In this document: one piece after another, positions 45,288 through 56,143 of the stretch | How the letters are laid out: each line of letters starts with the position of its first letter | Position numbering within the stretch: the stretch's first letter is position 1 | NCBI RefSeq assembly: GCF_003086295.3 | Contig: NC_092046.1 | Span: 104,449,363-104,513,362, forward strand | DNA: 64,000 nucleotides | Origin: Arachis hypogaea | Taxonomy: Eukaryota; Streptophyta; Magnoliopsida; Fabales; Fabaceae | Direction: 5' to 3' | The notes under the pieces: generated by a model | Told to the model about the DNA's origin: nothing | Databases searched by the model: none | Seen by the model: only the letters and a program-made list of their open reading frames with translations | Program-made: the position numbers and the translations under genes

Positions 45288-45321
45288 CTCAACTAGCTCA
45301 ATCTTCTGCTATGTGGGGATC

Positions 45322-47127
45322 TTACAAGAGGAAGATCTCAAGCTCCTTGTTTTTCATCTTCTCGCCATGGTATAGCTTCAGGCGTTGTCCATTAACTTTG
45401 ATAAGTTCAGAACTTGAAGGATGACTTAGGTGATAAACTCCGTACGGTTCGGCCTTTTCTACTTTGTATGGACCTTCCCATCTTGATCGCAACTTACCTG
45501 GCATGAGCCTCAGTCGAGATTTGTAAAGGAGGACTAAATCCCCAGGTTGGAACTTTTTTTTCTTGATGTGCTGATCATGTACAGCCTTCATCTTCTCCTT
45601 GTATATTCTTGAGTTCTCATAAGCTTCTAGACGAAGGCTCTCCAGTTCTTGCAGTTGCAACTTCCTTTCAGCTCCGGCTTTCTCAATTCCCATGTTGCAC
45701 TCCTTGACTGCCCAAAAGGCTCTATGCTCTACTTCAACTGGGAGATGGCAAGCTTTCCCATAAACTAAGCAGAAAGGACTCATCCCAATGGGTGTTTTGT
45801 ATGCTGTTCTATATGCCCAGAGTACATCTTGTAGCCTAGTGCTCCAGTCTTTTCTATGAGGTTTGACTATCTTCTGCAAGATACGCTTTATCTCTCTGTT
45901 TGACACCTCGGCTTGCCCATTGGTCTGAGGATGGTATGCTGTTGCAACCTTATGAATTATCCCATACTTCTTCATTAATCCTGTTAGTCTCCTGTTACAA
46001 AAATGGGTGCCTTGATCGCTCACGATTGCTCGTGGTGATCCAAAGCGACAAATAATATGGTTTCTCACAAAGGAAATAACAGTGTTAGCATCGTCAGTGT
46101 GGGTAGGAATTGCTTCCACCCATTTGGAAACATAATCCACAGCTAACAATATATAAAAATAACCATTAGAATTTGAAAATGGACCCATGAAGTCAATGCC
46201 CCAAACATCAAAAATTTCACAGAAAAGCATAATTTGTTGCGGCATTTCATCCCTCTTGAATATATTACCAAATTTTTGGCATGGGAGACAAGATTTACAA
46301 AACTCAGCAGCATCTCTAAAAAGAGTAGGCCACCAGAATCCACAATTTAAGATCTTTCTAGCTGTTCTTTGAGGGCCAAAATGTCCTCCACTCTCAGATG
46401 AGTGACAGGCCTCTAAAATAGACTGGAATTCTGATTGAGGCACACACCGTCTAATTACCTGATCAGCGCCATATCTCCATAAATACGGGTCATCCCATAT
46501 ATAATATTTAGACTCACTTTTCAGCTTGTCTCTTTGGTGCTTAGAAAAGTTTGGAGGAAATGTGCGGCTAACTAGATAATTAGCTACAGGTGCATACCAA
46601 GGGACTACCTCAGATACTGCTTGCAGGTTATCAAATGGAAAATTATCATCTATAGGAGTAGAATCATCCTTAATATGCTCAAGGCGACTCAAGTGGTCTG
46701 CCACTAAATTCTGGTTACCACTCCTATCCTTTATTTCTAAATCAAATTCTTGTAATAACAATATCCAACGTATAAGCCTTGGTTTGGACTCCTTAGCTAA
46801 TAGATACTTTAAAGCTACATGGTCCGAATACACTATTACTCTAGTACCAAGTAAATAAGCTCGGAATTTATCCAGAGCAAAAACAATAGCAAGAAGCTCT
46901 TTCTCAGTAGTAGTATAATTGGACTGGGCAGCGTCTAAAGTCTTAGACGCATAAGCGATAACAAAAAGATCCTTACCTTCACGCTGAACCAGCGCTGCTC
47001 CTACTGCATGGTTGGAAGCATCACACATGATTTTAAACGGCTGGCTCCAGTCTGGTCCTCTCACAATTGGAGCTTGAGTCAGGGCAGTCTTCAGCTTATC
47101 AAACGCTTGTTTGCAATCCTCACTGAA
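45322..47127 (-). CDS. RNase H and integrase of element A
   Basis: Open from just after a TAG at 47128-47130 to 45322. RNase [62 protein letters not shown]. Integrase zinc-binding region: [10 protein letters not shown], then CKSCLPC. The catalytic core has all three acidic residues in context: [19 protein letters not shown] and [19 protein letters not shown]. The C-terminal [15 protein letters not shown] ... [12 protein letters not shown] follows; no chromodomain. It would act in the particle as part of a gag-pol polyprotein. The segment itself appears intact, but it lies downstream of stops. Confidence 0.93.
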   Translation of the reverse strand, partial: FSEDCKQAFDKLKTALTQAPIVRGPDWSQPFKIMCDASNHAVGAALVQREGKDLFVIAYASKTLDAAQSNYTTTEKELLAIVFALDKFRAYLLGTRVIVYSDHVALKYLLAKESKPRLIRWILLLQEFDLEIKDRSGNQNLVADHLSRLEHIKDDSTPIDDNFPFDNLQAVSEVVPWYAPVANYLVSRTFPPNFSKHQRDKLKSESKYYIWDDPYLWRYGADQVIRRCVPQSEFQSILEACHSSESGGHFGPQRTARKILNCGFWWPTLFRDAAEFCKSCLPCQKFGNIFKRDEMPQQIMLFCEIFDVWGIDFMGPFSNSNGYFYILLAVDYVSKWVEAIPTHTDDANTVISFVRNHIICRFGSPRAIVSDQGTHFCNRRLTGLMKKYGIIHKVATAYHPQTNGQAEVSNREIKRILQKIVKPHRKDWSTRLQDVLWAYRTAYKTPIGMSPFCLVYGKACHLPVEVEHRAFWAVKECNMGIEKAGAERKLQLQELESLRLEAYENSRIYKEKMKAVHDQHIKKKKFQPGDLVLLYKSRLRLMPGKLRSRWEGPYKVEKAEPYGVYHLSHPSSSELIKVNGQRLKLYHGEKMKNKELEIFLL

Positions 47128-48408
47128 CTAGAACTCAATATCTTTCTGCAGTAATCTGGATAAGGGAAGTGCTACCTTACTGAAGTCCTTTATGAATCTC
47201 CTGTAAAAACCTGCATGGCCAAGGAACGAACGGACCTCCTTCACAGAGGAGGGATAAGGTAAACTCGAAATAACATTCACCTTTGCTGGGTCTACAGAAA
47301 TTCCACTATTAGATACCACATGTCCTAGTACAATTCCTTGTTTTACCATAAAGTGACATTTTTCAAAATTTAATACAAGGTTTGTATTAACACATCTATC
47401 TAATACTCTAGATAATTCATCTAAGCAAAGGCTAAAAGAATCACCATAAACGGTAAAATCATCCATAAAAACCTCCATATAGTCTTCAATAAGATCAGAG
47501 AAAAGACTTATCATGCACCGTTGGAAAGTAGCTGGGGCATTCTCTTGTAAGCATAAGTCCCAAAAGGACATGTAAAAGTGGTCTTTTCCTGATCCTCAGG
47601 AGCTATATGAATCTGGAAATAACCTGTGTAACCATCTAAAAAGCAATAATGTGATTTACCTGACAGGTGATCCAGCATTTGATCAATGAATGGAAGTGGG
47701 TAGTGATCCTTACGGGTGGCTTGGTTGAGACGCCTGTAATCAATGCAGACTCTCCAAGCATTCTGAACTCTAGTTGCTATGAGCTCTCCATGCTCATTCT
47801 TCACTGTAGTGACTCCAGACTTCTTGGGCACCACTTGTACTAGGCTAACCCATTCACTGTCTGAAATGGGATAGATGATACCTGCTTCCAACAATCTGGT
47901 CACTTCCTTTTTGACAACTTCCAAGATAGTGGGATTCAATCTTCTTTGGGGTTGACGGACTGGTCTTGCTCCCTCTTCTAAAAATATTCTGTGCTCACAT
48001 ACTTGAGGGTTGATGCCTACTATATCTGCCAAACTCCACCCAATTGCCTTCTTGTGCCTTCTCAGCACATCAAGTAACTGCTCTTCTTGTTGAGAAGTGA
48101 GTTCCCTTGCAATGATAATTGGAAACTTCTGCTCGTCTTCAAGATAAGCATATTTGAGATGTGGAGGGAGGGGTTTCAATTCCAACTTCTGATCATGGGC
48201 AGGTTCTAGATTATCTAGAGCTTGTGAAAATGCCGAAGTGCCCTCATTGTCAGTCAAGAGGGTCCCCACACTTGGACCTTGTCCAGTGTGCCTCTCTTCT
48301 AACTCTTCCTTGTGAACTTCAGCTATAGTTTCATCTATGACATCACACTGAAAGATGGAATGATCTTCTGGAGGATTGTCAATGACTCCATTCAGATTGA
48401 AGATTACT
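47128..48408 (-). pseudogene. Reverse transcriptase of element A, one frameshift and a stop
   Basis: The segment from 48269 carries the N-terminal fingers (IIYPISDSEWVSLVQVVPKK, VCIDYRRLNQATRKDHYPL, CFLDGYTGYFQIHIAPEDQE). The catalytic EVFMDDFTVYG lies in the frame of 47571-47128. The two frames part near 47550-47570, so one base has been lost or gained there. The second frame ends in TAG at 47128-47130, after which RNase H continues in the same frame. The catalytic aspartates themselves are present. Confidence 0.9.
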
Positions 48409-48410
48409 AT

Positions 48411-49067
48411 TCAGCCATCTATTTCAAAAGAGTATGTTCCTGAAAAAGCATCCAATTTGAATTTTGATGTCTTCAGGAATGGTCTTCCAAGTAGGATTGA
48501 TGATGGCTTATCCGAGTCATTATGGGGCATCTCCAAGATATAAAAATCAGTGGGGAATGTAAGCCCTTTAATGTTCACTAAAACATCTTCAGCAACTCCA
48601 GCCACTGTAATAATGCTTTTATCTGCTAACACAAAACGAGCTGCCGACCTTTTTAAGGGAGGGAGCCTCAAAATATCATATATAGACAAAGGCATTATAC
48701 TAACAAATGCTCCTAAATCACATATGCAGTCATAAATTACTACACCACCAATAGTACAACTAACTATACAAGGACCCGGGTCACTGCACTTTTCGGGTAA
48801 TCCTCCCATTAAAGAAGATATGGAACTACCTAAAGGAATAGTTTCTAATTCATTAATTTTGTCTTTATGTATACATAAATATTTTAGAAACTTTGCATAT
48901 TTAGGTACCTGTTGAATAACATCAAAAAGAGGGATAGTTACCTCAACCTTTTTGAATATTTCTACTATCTTGGAATCGGGTTCCAGCTGCTTCCTGGGTT
49001 TCGTTGCAAGTTGTGGAAATGGAATGGGAGTGGTGTTTTCTGCAGTGTCTGCGCCTTTTGGTGCTTC
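48411..49067 (-). CDS. Aspartic protease segment of element A
   Basis: Continuous with the gag frame after a stop at 49071-49073, ending at TGA 48411-48413. The active site reads CICDLGAFVSIMPL, keeping the aspartate that element B has lost. The flap-to-C-terminal part includes VAEDVLVNIKGLTFPTDFY and ILLGRPFLKTSKFKLD. The preceding IHKDKINELETIPLG stretch is a gag-protease linker. Confidence 0.85.
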   Translation of the reverse strand, partial: EAPKGADTAENTTPIPFPQLATKPRKQLEPDSKIVEIFKKVEVTIPLFDVIQQVPKYAKFLKYLCIHKDKINELETIPLGSSISSLMGGLPEKCSDPGPCIVSCTIGGVVIYDCICDLGAFVSIMPLSIYDILRLPPLKRSAARFVLADKSIITVAGVAEDVLVNIKGLTFPTDFYILEMPHNDSDKPSSILLGRPFLKTSKFKLDAFSGTYSFEIDG

Positions 49068-49070
49068 CTC

Positions 49071-50780
49071 CTATGGTTGAGCTTCTTCTTTTTCAGCTAT
49101 GTCCTGTATGTCCTCTTCCTCTTCAACATCTTCTATCTCTACTACCTCTTCAGCTGAGACGCGTTCTGGTAAGCTTGGTTCCTCCTGATTCCTCTCCTGC
49201 AGTGTGCTTCCGGATCTTAGGGTGATGGCATTAATGCCTCCCTTTGGATTGAGTAATGGTTGAGAGGGGATTCCAGTGGAGCTCGAAGGTTGGTTACTGA
49301 AATTTTGCATTTATCCAATCTCTGAGATAAGAGCTTGCAAAGTAGAGGCCAGACCATTCAGACTGGCATTAATGTTATTCATAATGTTATTTTCCATGGT
49401 CTGTTGTCTTCGTTCAAAAGATTGTAGTAACTCTTCATTAGGAGATGAAGAAAGATGAGTAAATTGAGAGGTCTGCTGTTGGGTATTCTGTGGTCCTTGG
49501 GATTGCCTCAAGTGAGGTGCTCTGTAAGGTTGATTCTGCTGCCTGTTGTTGTTATTATTCCACCTCTGATTTCCCTGATTATCTCTGCCTCCTCTGTTAC
49601 TGTTGTCCCTCCAATTCTGGTTAGAATTATCCTGCCATCCATGGTTATGATTTCCACCTTGATTGTACCCTTGGTTGGGGCAGTCATAGAAGTTATGAGT
49701 AGATGCCACCATGTTGTCTTCCTGCTGGAGCTACGGGCATTCATCAGTATAATGGCTATAATCAACACAAATTCTGCAGACTCTCTGTGGGACTAACTGT
49801 TGGCTTTGCTATGCTGGAGAAGGTTGAGTTTGCTGAACTTGTTGTTGATTCAATTGCATCTGCTTCAGCAAGTTGGTCATTTCACAGATACTCTGAGCTA
49901 GAGCAGCAGTCTCTCTGCTAGAGGATACTTCTGCAACAGCTTTTGAACGGCCTTGTTTCTGTCTGTGGTTCCTAGTAGATTCAGCTAAGTCGCTGATCAA
50001 TTGCCATGCCTCATCAGTGGTCTTGTACTTCTTCATAGACCCATTGCTAGCACTTTCCAATGTGGTCTTATCTTGGGGCCTCGTGCCCTATGTGATATAG
50101 CTGAGTAACACTATCTCGTCAATCCTGTGGTGGGGGCATGCTTCCAGAAGATTATTGAAGCGCTCCCAGTATTCAAAGAGAGTCTCGTTGTCATCTTGAA
50201 CAATCGTGGAAATGTCTTTCCTCAGTTTATCAATAACTTCAGATGGGAAGAATTTTTCCAAAAATTCTTTTCTGAGTGTATCCCAGTTGGATACGTTTGC
50301 TAGGGGTTGAGTGTAGTACCACTCTCTTGCTTTTTCCTCAAGAGAAAACGGGAAAGCTTTCAGCAAAATTGAAGTTTCATCTGCACCATCACGCCTGACA
50401 GTAGAACAGGCTGCTTGGAAATCTCTCAGGTGCTTGATAGGCTCTTGAGCAGGTAAGCCATGAAACTTGGGCATCAAATTGAGCAGTGCGGTCTTTATTT
50501 CAAAATTTGTAGCCACCGCTGGGTGATGCGCTTGAAACGGTTGCATTGTAAAATCAGGGGCTCCTTCCTCCTGGATAGTAACTCTTCTGGCTGCCGCCAT
50601 GTTATCTGTACGTAAATCAACCGAATCAGTAGAACGGGAGCTAGTTTCTTCCTCAAATGGTGTTTCAAATCCGCCCTCAGAGAGGACTAACCGACGCCGA
50701 ACTCGCCTTATTCGTGAAATAGTCCTTTCAATTTCAGGATCGAATATTGGCAAGCTTGGATCAGGAAGTGAACGCGTCAT
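49071..50780 (-). pseudogene. gag of element A, several in-frame stops
   Basis: Starts MTRSLPDPSLPIFDPEIERT at 50780. The gag domain occupies about residues 75-225 (EFLEKFFPSEVIDKLRKD, LFEYWERFNNLLEACP). All pieces stay in one frame, interrupted by stops at 50088, 49809, near 49730, 49311 and 49071. Unlike B and E, this gag has a CCHC zinc knuckle (CRICVDYSHYTDEC, about 49786-49745). Q/N/G-rich sequence follows (NQGYNQGGNHNHGW). Confidence 0.88.
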
Positions 50781-50872
50781 TTGACGAAAGAAACATGCAG
50801 CTCATAGAAGCAAAATAAAATAAAATGCAAATAAATAAATTCTAATTAATAACTTTAGCACTCTATTGCAAC

Positions 50873-50890
50873 TCCCCGGCAACGGCGCCA
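50873..50890 (-). promoter_or_regulatory. Primer binding site of element A (tRNA-Asp)
   Basis: Plus strand TCCCCGGCAACGGCGCCA, an 18-nt match to the tRNA-Asp 3' end, five bases from the LTR edge at 50896. Confidence 0.9.
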
Positions 50891-50895
50891 AAAAT

Positions 50896-52401
50896 TGATG
50901 CAGGCAGAAATTGGCGAATTAAAATTGTTAAAATATATACGTTGTAAGTATAGTTCTTAACTCGCCAGAAATCTACTTATCAATTTAGAAAGGTGTCACA
51001 GAAATTTAAAATTAAAATACTGGGAGTATGAATCCCAGGTCGTCTCGCAACGAGTTGCAGAAAAGTGTGCTATTTTATTAATCAGAGGTTTTCAAAAAGG
51101 TTTGAATTGAGTAAGCAGGAAATTAAATTGGAGAATTTAAATAATGTAAATAAAAGCCTTGATTAGGAGTTGATTAGTTGGAATCCCTATTATTGTTGGA
51201 ATACTCTCAAGATTAATTGACAATTAAAAGTTGTCATGTTTAGTTATCCTTTACTAGGTAAGGGAAAGTCAAACAAGTTGGAATGCTACGTCTGTTCACA
51301 AGTTGCAATCCACTTAATTAAAAGAGATTGGTGTTAGTGATTAGAAGGCAATCCAACCATAAACCCAATTACAATCTTTCTTTTAAGTTTTCCAACTCAA
51401 GGGTTCCCTTCAATCAACTCCCCATTAAGTTAGGGAACTACTCGCTCATTGTGAATGTAAAATTCATAGCATATGAAAGGGAATTAAAGAGAGACATTCT
51501 AAATAAAAATTAAAATAATTAATTAAAAATAAAGATAATTCTTATATTAAATAATCCAAAAAGATATTCCAATGGTAAAATTAAACAAAGCAAAGAACAC
51601 GAAAGGGTAAAGCCAAGTAAAGAAAACGAACTAGAATGACGAAGTCTTGATGAGGTAATAGCTCTTCTCAATATCCCAATGCACAATCATAAAGAAAAAC
51701 AAGAGAAAATTAAAATTCTAAGAACTATGAATGTGTAGAGAGAAAAACCTAGAGGAGGAGTAAAAGACTAGATCTAAAACTAAAACTGTGTAGAATGAAT
51801 CATGTCTTTGGTTTCTGCATGTTATCTGGCTCTAGTCTGCTGTTCTGGGCCGAAAACTGGGTCAAAATAGGGTCCAAAATCGCTCCCAGCGAATTCTGCA
51901 GATTATGCAGATCGCGCATGTCATGCGATCGCGTCATCCATGCGGACGCGTCATTCGCGTTTTTCCCTGACACGCGTTTGCGTCGTCCACGCCTCCACGT
52001 CGCTTGTGCTTTTCCATTTCGCGCGGTCGCATGAGTCATGCGGCCGCGTCACTGCGGTTTCTCCTCTTTCGCGCGGTCGCGTGAGCCATGCGGCCGCGTC
52101 ACTTCTCGCTGGTTATCTTCTCAATTTCTTGTGTTCCTTCTATTTTACTAGCTTCCTTTCTAATCTCCAACTCATTCATGCCCTATAAAGCCTGAAACGC
52201 TTAACACACAGATCATGACATCGAATGGAATAAAGGAGAATTAAAATGCATAATTAAAAGTCTCTTGGAAGCAGTTTTCAATCATGTAATAATTTCAGGA
52301 AGGAAATATAAATGCATGCTAAATTAATGAATAAGTGGGTAAGGATCATGATAAAACCACACAATTAAACACAATATAAACCATAAAATAGTGGTTTATC
52401 A
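50896..52401 (-). repeat. 5' LTR of element A (1506 bp)
   Basis: Nearly identical to 39619-41118; visible differences are scattered substitutions and one 6-bp indel. ACGCG-type cluster at 51910-52105. Followed by the target duplication GGTGC. Confidence 0.94.
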
Positions 52402-52693
52402 GGTGCCAATAGAGTTATTGGAAACGGGGATACTTTAAAAACGTACGAAGATAAAAAAACTTTTTGCCACGTTTTAAAAACATGCCTGCATCTAAAAGCA
52501 TGGCAAAATCTCTATCTAATAAAACGCTACCTTCATAAAAGCGTGGCCATTGACCTTTTTGTCCACGCTTTTGAAGCGTGGAAAAAAATGTGGCCAAATC
52601 TCTAATCAATGGCCACCCTCATAAAAGCATGACCATTGACCCTCAAAGCGTGGCAAGAAAAAAGCGTAGCGATAGGACATTTTTCTTGTAGTG
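52402..52693. mobile_element. Right end of a CACTA-like element, split by element A
   Basis: Ends TTCTTGTAGTG, i.e. CACTACAAGAA on the complement. It contains several AAGCGTGGC/GCCACGCTTTT-type motifs in both orientations, the structure of CACTA subterminal repeats. The GGTGC duplication shows that 39614-39618 was once adjacent, and the flank there (CTGCCATGCTTTTCTAGG, 39597-39613) has the same motif. The left terminus was not found. Confidence 0.6.
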
Positions 52694-52694
52694 T

Positions 52695-53842
52695 CGATCT
52701 CCATTTTAGTCCATAAAAGATAAAATTAATCAAAATAGTCCTCGGAAGATAACGACGTTAGTAGATTTCGTCTTTTCGTCATCTTAGTTGATGACATGGC
52801 TAATTTTCGTAAGCATGGCACACCCCAAAACGACGTAGCTTTAATTTTTTTGCCTCCAAGTGTTAAGACAATGCCATTTGATGTATTCAAATGTTTCTCC
52901 TATGATCATCACTCATAAAATCATGCCTCCTCTTTTCTCTTTGATGCTCTTCCCTGAAACACTCACTCAAGCTTTGAACATCCCTATTTACTTCACCGTT
53001 TTGCAAGGCGACACTTGTGCATGAGTTCGCGCTACCAGAGTGCAAAATTAACAAGCATAAGCAAACTTTAACTCCTTGGATGTTAGAACAAATGTTAGAA
53101 CCTTAATCCCAATCTCAAGCATAAATAACTCTTCTCTTCCATGTTGACGGCAAGTGGCGGCTGTGGGGAAGTATTACCATGTGGTGGGGCTGAGTCTTCC
53201 ACAGTTGTTTCCATGCTCGTGTATTCTAATTTCTGGATTTTAGAGATGGATTTATCGGTGATCAGCTGGTATATCAAGTTACCTCAATATGGGTTCTATC
53301 CATGATGCAAAGAAGCTGTTCGGTGAAATGCTCAACAAGAAATTTGTGTCGTGGAACTCCTTGGTTTTTAGGTTTTCGAAAATGGGCCACATTGGCAAGT
53401 GTATCAGTTTGTTTTCTATGATAAAATCTGAGTTTGCACTGGAATTGAATGAGCTTACACTACTATTTTTTTTTTTATCTCGGTTTGTGCTTCTGCTAAG
53501 GCTAGGGATGAAGGTCAATAACTTCATTGTTGTGCATTGAAGTTCGGTATGCTTGCTGAAGGAATGTATAAGGATATCCAACTGGAGAAGAAGAGTTATC
53601 TATGCTTGAAATTGGGATTAAGGTTTTAACATTGGGACTGATTTGACTTAATTTAACAAACTTATCTTGTCAGCATCAACATTGTAACGTTGAGGTGTGT
53701 CACGCTGTCAGTTAACGTTCTACCTCAGCGAATGTTAGCTACCTCATCAACTGATATGATGGAAGGGCGAATTCCACCAACGTGGTTATTTTTTGGGACT
53801 CTTTTGATTAATTTTATCTTTTGGAAACCAAAATAGAGATTG
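52695..53842. mobile_element. Mutator-like element carrying a PPR gene fragment (Pack-MULE-like)
   Basis: About 150-bp imperfect terminal inverted repeats: the left end from 52695 and the complement of the right end from 53842 share AAAGATAAAATTAATCAAAA, the preceding ATCTC(C/T)ATTTT(A/G)GT and, further in, AGTTGATGA and GCTAA blocks. Long TIRs around captured gene sequence are typical of Pack-MULEs. I found no clean 9-bp target duplication. A 38-bp inner inverted repeat (53099-53136 and 53588-53628) is also present. Confidence 0.7.
53220..53640 (+). pseudogene. Pentatricopeptide repeat gene fragment
   Basis: Pieces in different frames read GFIGDQLVYQ, then NMGSIHDAKKLF-like and FVSWNSLVFRFSKMGHIGK (53289 on), then CASAKARDEGQ and ALKFGMLAE. 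These match the PLS-type PPR pattern (aspartate-alanine helix, VSWNSL, lengthy repeat of ~35 residues). At least two frame changes and stops rule out a functional protein. The intact family binds organellar RNA; this piece was probably captured by the surrounding element. Confidence 0.75.
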
Positions 53843-54074
53843 TGTGATCTTTTAAGGACGTTTTGACTATTAACTCTTTAAAATATTATTCATTATATAT
53901 AGTTTGTAAAAAAATGTTATGCTATTTATATGAGTTAACACTATAAACTTTTATTGAAATTAAAATTTTTTTGCCATTTTAATTAGACTTATATATACAT
54001 TTAACAAATAAATAAATAAATAGATTAATAAACTAGTAATCTTTTTTTTTTGTCATGAACTAGTAACATGTAAA
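53843..54074. other. AT-rich intergenic spacer
   Basis: No gene or repeat recognised apart from A/T runs and AAATA repeats near 54005-54025. Confidence 0.4.
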
Positions 54075-54704
54075 TAGGGGTGAACGCGGATCGAAACAGA
54101 TTAGATATGGTCAAAATCTCGATCCGCACTAAAATCATCTGATTGGATACAATATTCGCAGTTTTTAAACTTAGATCTGATCTAATCCGCAAATAATTGG
54201 ATATCAAATATATCCGCAAAACATAAAATATTTTTAAAAACTTATTTTTATTAAAAATATCAAATATCAATAAAATCTTTTTCTGCTATTCTTTTAAATA
54301 TGTTTACTTATAGCCAATGAATTATAGCTCAAATGGCATAATCTTTTCATACTCAATTAAAAGGTTGCGGGTTGGAGTCTCCTATCTTTAATAAAAAAAA
54401 CATGTTTACTTATAAAATAATATTAAATATATTTTTTTAAATAATAAAAATTATAATAAATATTAGTTACAATAAAATATAAAAATAATATTTACTTATT
54501 TATTTATTTATTTTTATGGACTTACAAATATACAAATACAAACATAAAATTTATTATTCAATTCTATTAGTATTCGAATCAGTACAGATCAGATCAAATC
54601 TAATTTAATAATCTTAACAATTAGATTTATATTCACAATTTTCAAATTAAATTTGAGTAAATATTACAAATATACAAATCAAATCTGATGTATAGACACC
54701 TCTA
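54075..54704. mobile_element. hAT-like non-autonomous element (630 bp)
   Basis: Ends TAGGGGTG and CACCTCTA, an 8-bp inverted pair with one mismatch. The 8-bp flanks CATGTAAA (54067-54074) and CGGGTAAA (54705-54712) match at six positions, fitting an old hAT target duplication. The interior is AT-rich with GATCCGC and GATCAGATC motifs. No transposase. It hosts the SINE at 54313. Confidence 0.5.
54313..54401 (+). mobile_element. tRNA-derived SINE, 89 bp, with 13-bp target duplication
   Basis: Flanked by the perfect direct repeat ATGTTTACTTATA (54300-54312 and 54402-54414). Contains an RNA polymerase III box A-like TAGCTCAAATGG (54325-54336) and a box B-like GGGTTGGAGTC (54369-54379), and ends in an A-rich tail. 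It is very short for a plant SINE and may be a 5' half. Inserted in the hAT-like element, so it is younger than that. Confidence 0.75.
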
Positions 54705-54814
54705 CGGGTAAATGGCGTATAGAATTGCTGAATTGGTTTAACGTGAAATATAAGCCTCACTTAAATGTAATTTCTAAGGTGGGCCTTATGTGAATAAAAC
54801 AAAACATTTTTCAG

Positions 54815-56143
54815 GGCGTAACTCAACTGCTACCGCTACGTTCCCCCGAAAGCCCGAACCCTCTCAGCTCTTTTCTCTCTTTCTCTCTCTATCGCTTGCT
54901 GGTTCGCTTTCTCTCTCTACCCCCCATTCTTCCTCTCCGATCCGAAACCCACCTTCACCGCCTTCACTCTGCACAGATCCTCCGTCTATCTCATCCTTCA
55001 ACGGTGCTCTCTTAACCTTCCGATCGGTCCTCCTCCTTTCTCCTCTGCGCTCCTCTCTCCAATTCCACCTCTCTAGGGTTTCTTTGGGCCACACGTTTTT
55101 CCTTAGCATCCGGTACACTTTCATTTGCACTTCGAGCTATTTTTCATCCGCGTTTGGTTCCACCTGAAAACGAACACCGAAAAACCACGTATTGCGAGGG
55201 AGAAAAAAAATCGAATTACAACTGAAAATTTTTTGCCAGTGTAAACTACTACTGCATATATAATTTTTATTTTTTATTTTTTTTTTGTTATTTCTCTGCT
55301 TGTTCTATGTTGTTATAGATTAAGATGGAAGGATGTCAAATATATTTGTTTTCCTCTCAGGAAAACTTGTTTATGTAGCCAATTGTCGCATCTAATGGCC
55401 TTGCTTTTTAATTAGGCTTCTTAACTTTAATTTCACTATTGTTTTCCTTCAATATGAAGATATATGCGTTTACAATTGAAGAGTAATTGTTATTGAAGAG
55501 TGTACACTGCTTTTGTTGGCTCTTTATTTGGATCTATAATTTGGTGGGGAGGGTCATTATGTTAGAAAATCATTGATTCTGGTGAATAGAATGTAAAACT
55601 TTTGGAATGTAAATTATGGTAGACTTAGTGTAGAATATGGTTGCTGATAAAGGTCATCCACCTGTTGTTCATATGTTCCCCGACCCTTCTGTCTCTCTCT
55701 TATCAGTTGATACTTGATACATTGCATGGAATGATTTCACTTTGGGAGTTATGAGTATCATTAGACCTGATATTGTAAAAGAGGCTTAGGAACTTAGTAT
55801 AGAAGTTACTTGCAGAAGCCAATTCTTTTTCCAGCAACCCGTGAGTGTAAACTGTTCCTTCAAATTTAAGAAAGTTTCTATTATATTTGTCCTTGGATTT
55901 AATAGTGACATTATTTCTTTTCTGCTCCATCCCTTTTTGGTATGTAAGTAGGTTTAATATAATATTAATAGTTACAAATGTGGTCTGAATTCTGTCATGT
56001 ATCAATTTATTACGCTATATTATAATTTTATATTCAGTTGTCTGTAAGCATCGTTTATGATAGGCCACTAAGTTTTTTTTTTTTTTTAATTCTTATTAGG
56101 CCCTTTCAACTGGCTTGAATGACAGTGCGGTGGTGTCCAGGCA
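54815..56143 (+). promoter_or_regulatory. 5' UTR and first intron of the MOS1-like gene
   Basis: 54850-55100 is C/T-rich (TTCTCTCTTTCTCTCTCTATC), the usual look of a plant 5' UTR. It is followed by about 0.9 kb of T-rich intron-like sequence and acceptors TTATTAG (56098) and GTCCAG (56140), a few bases before the start codon. The transcription start and first donor cannot be fixed from sequence. The 125-codon frame at 54790-55167 lacks any known domain and is not called. Confidence 0.55.

Larger units (their letters stand above)
39619..52401 (-). mobile_element. Element A: complete Athila-like Ty3/gypsy retrotransposon with full domain set
   Basis: LTRs 39619-41118 (1500 bp) and 50896-52401 (1506 bp) are flanked by the perfect target duplication GGTGC (39614-39618 and 52402-52406). 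Minus-strand order is LTR, PBS, gag, protease, RT, RNase H, integrase, hairpin module, ACGCG block, ORF3, non-coding region, PPT, LTR. Gag-pol is a single open frame apart from several in-frame stops and one frameshift in RT. The integrase lacks a chromodomain, which fits the Athila/Tat side of Ty3/gypsy. LTR similarity points to a recent insertion. Confidence 0.94.

Noticed and set aside
52686..53851. 9-bp target duplication around the Mutator-like element
   Set aside because: Flanks TTGTAGTGT and TGTGATCTT do not match; the duplication has decayed or the boundaries are slightly off.
54790..55167. 125-codon ORF in the MOS1 5' region
   Set aside because: S/P/L-rich translation of a C/T-rich 5' UTR, no domain, and it ends before the intron.
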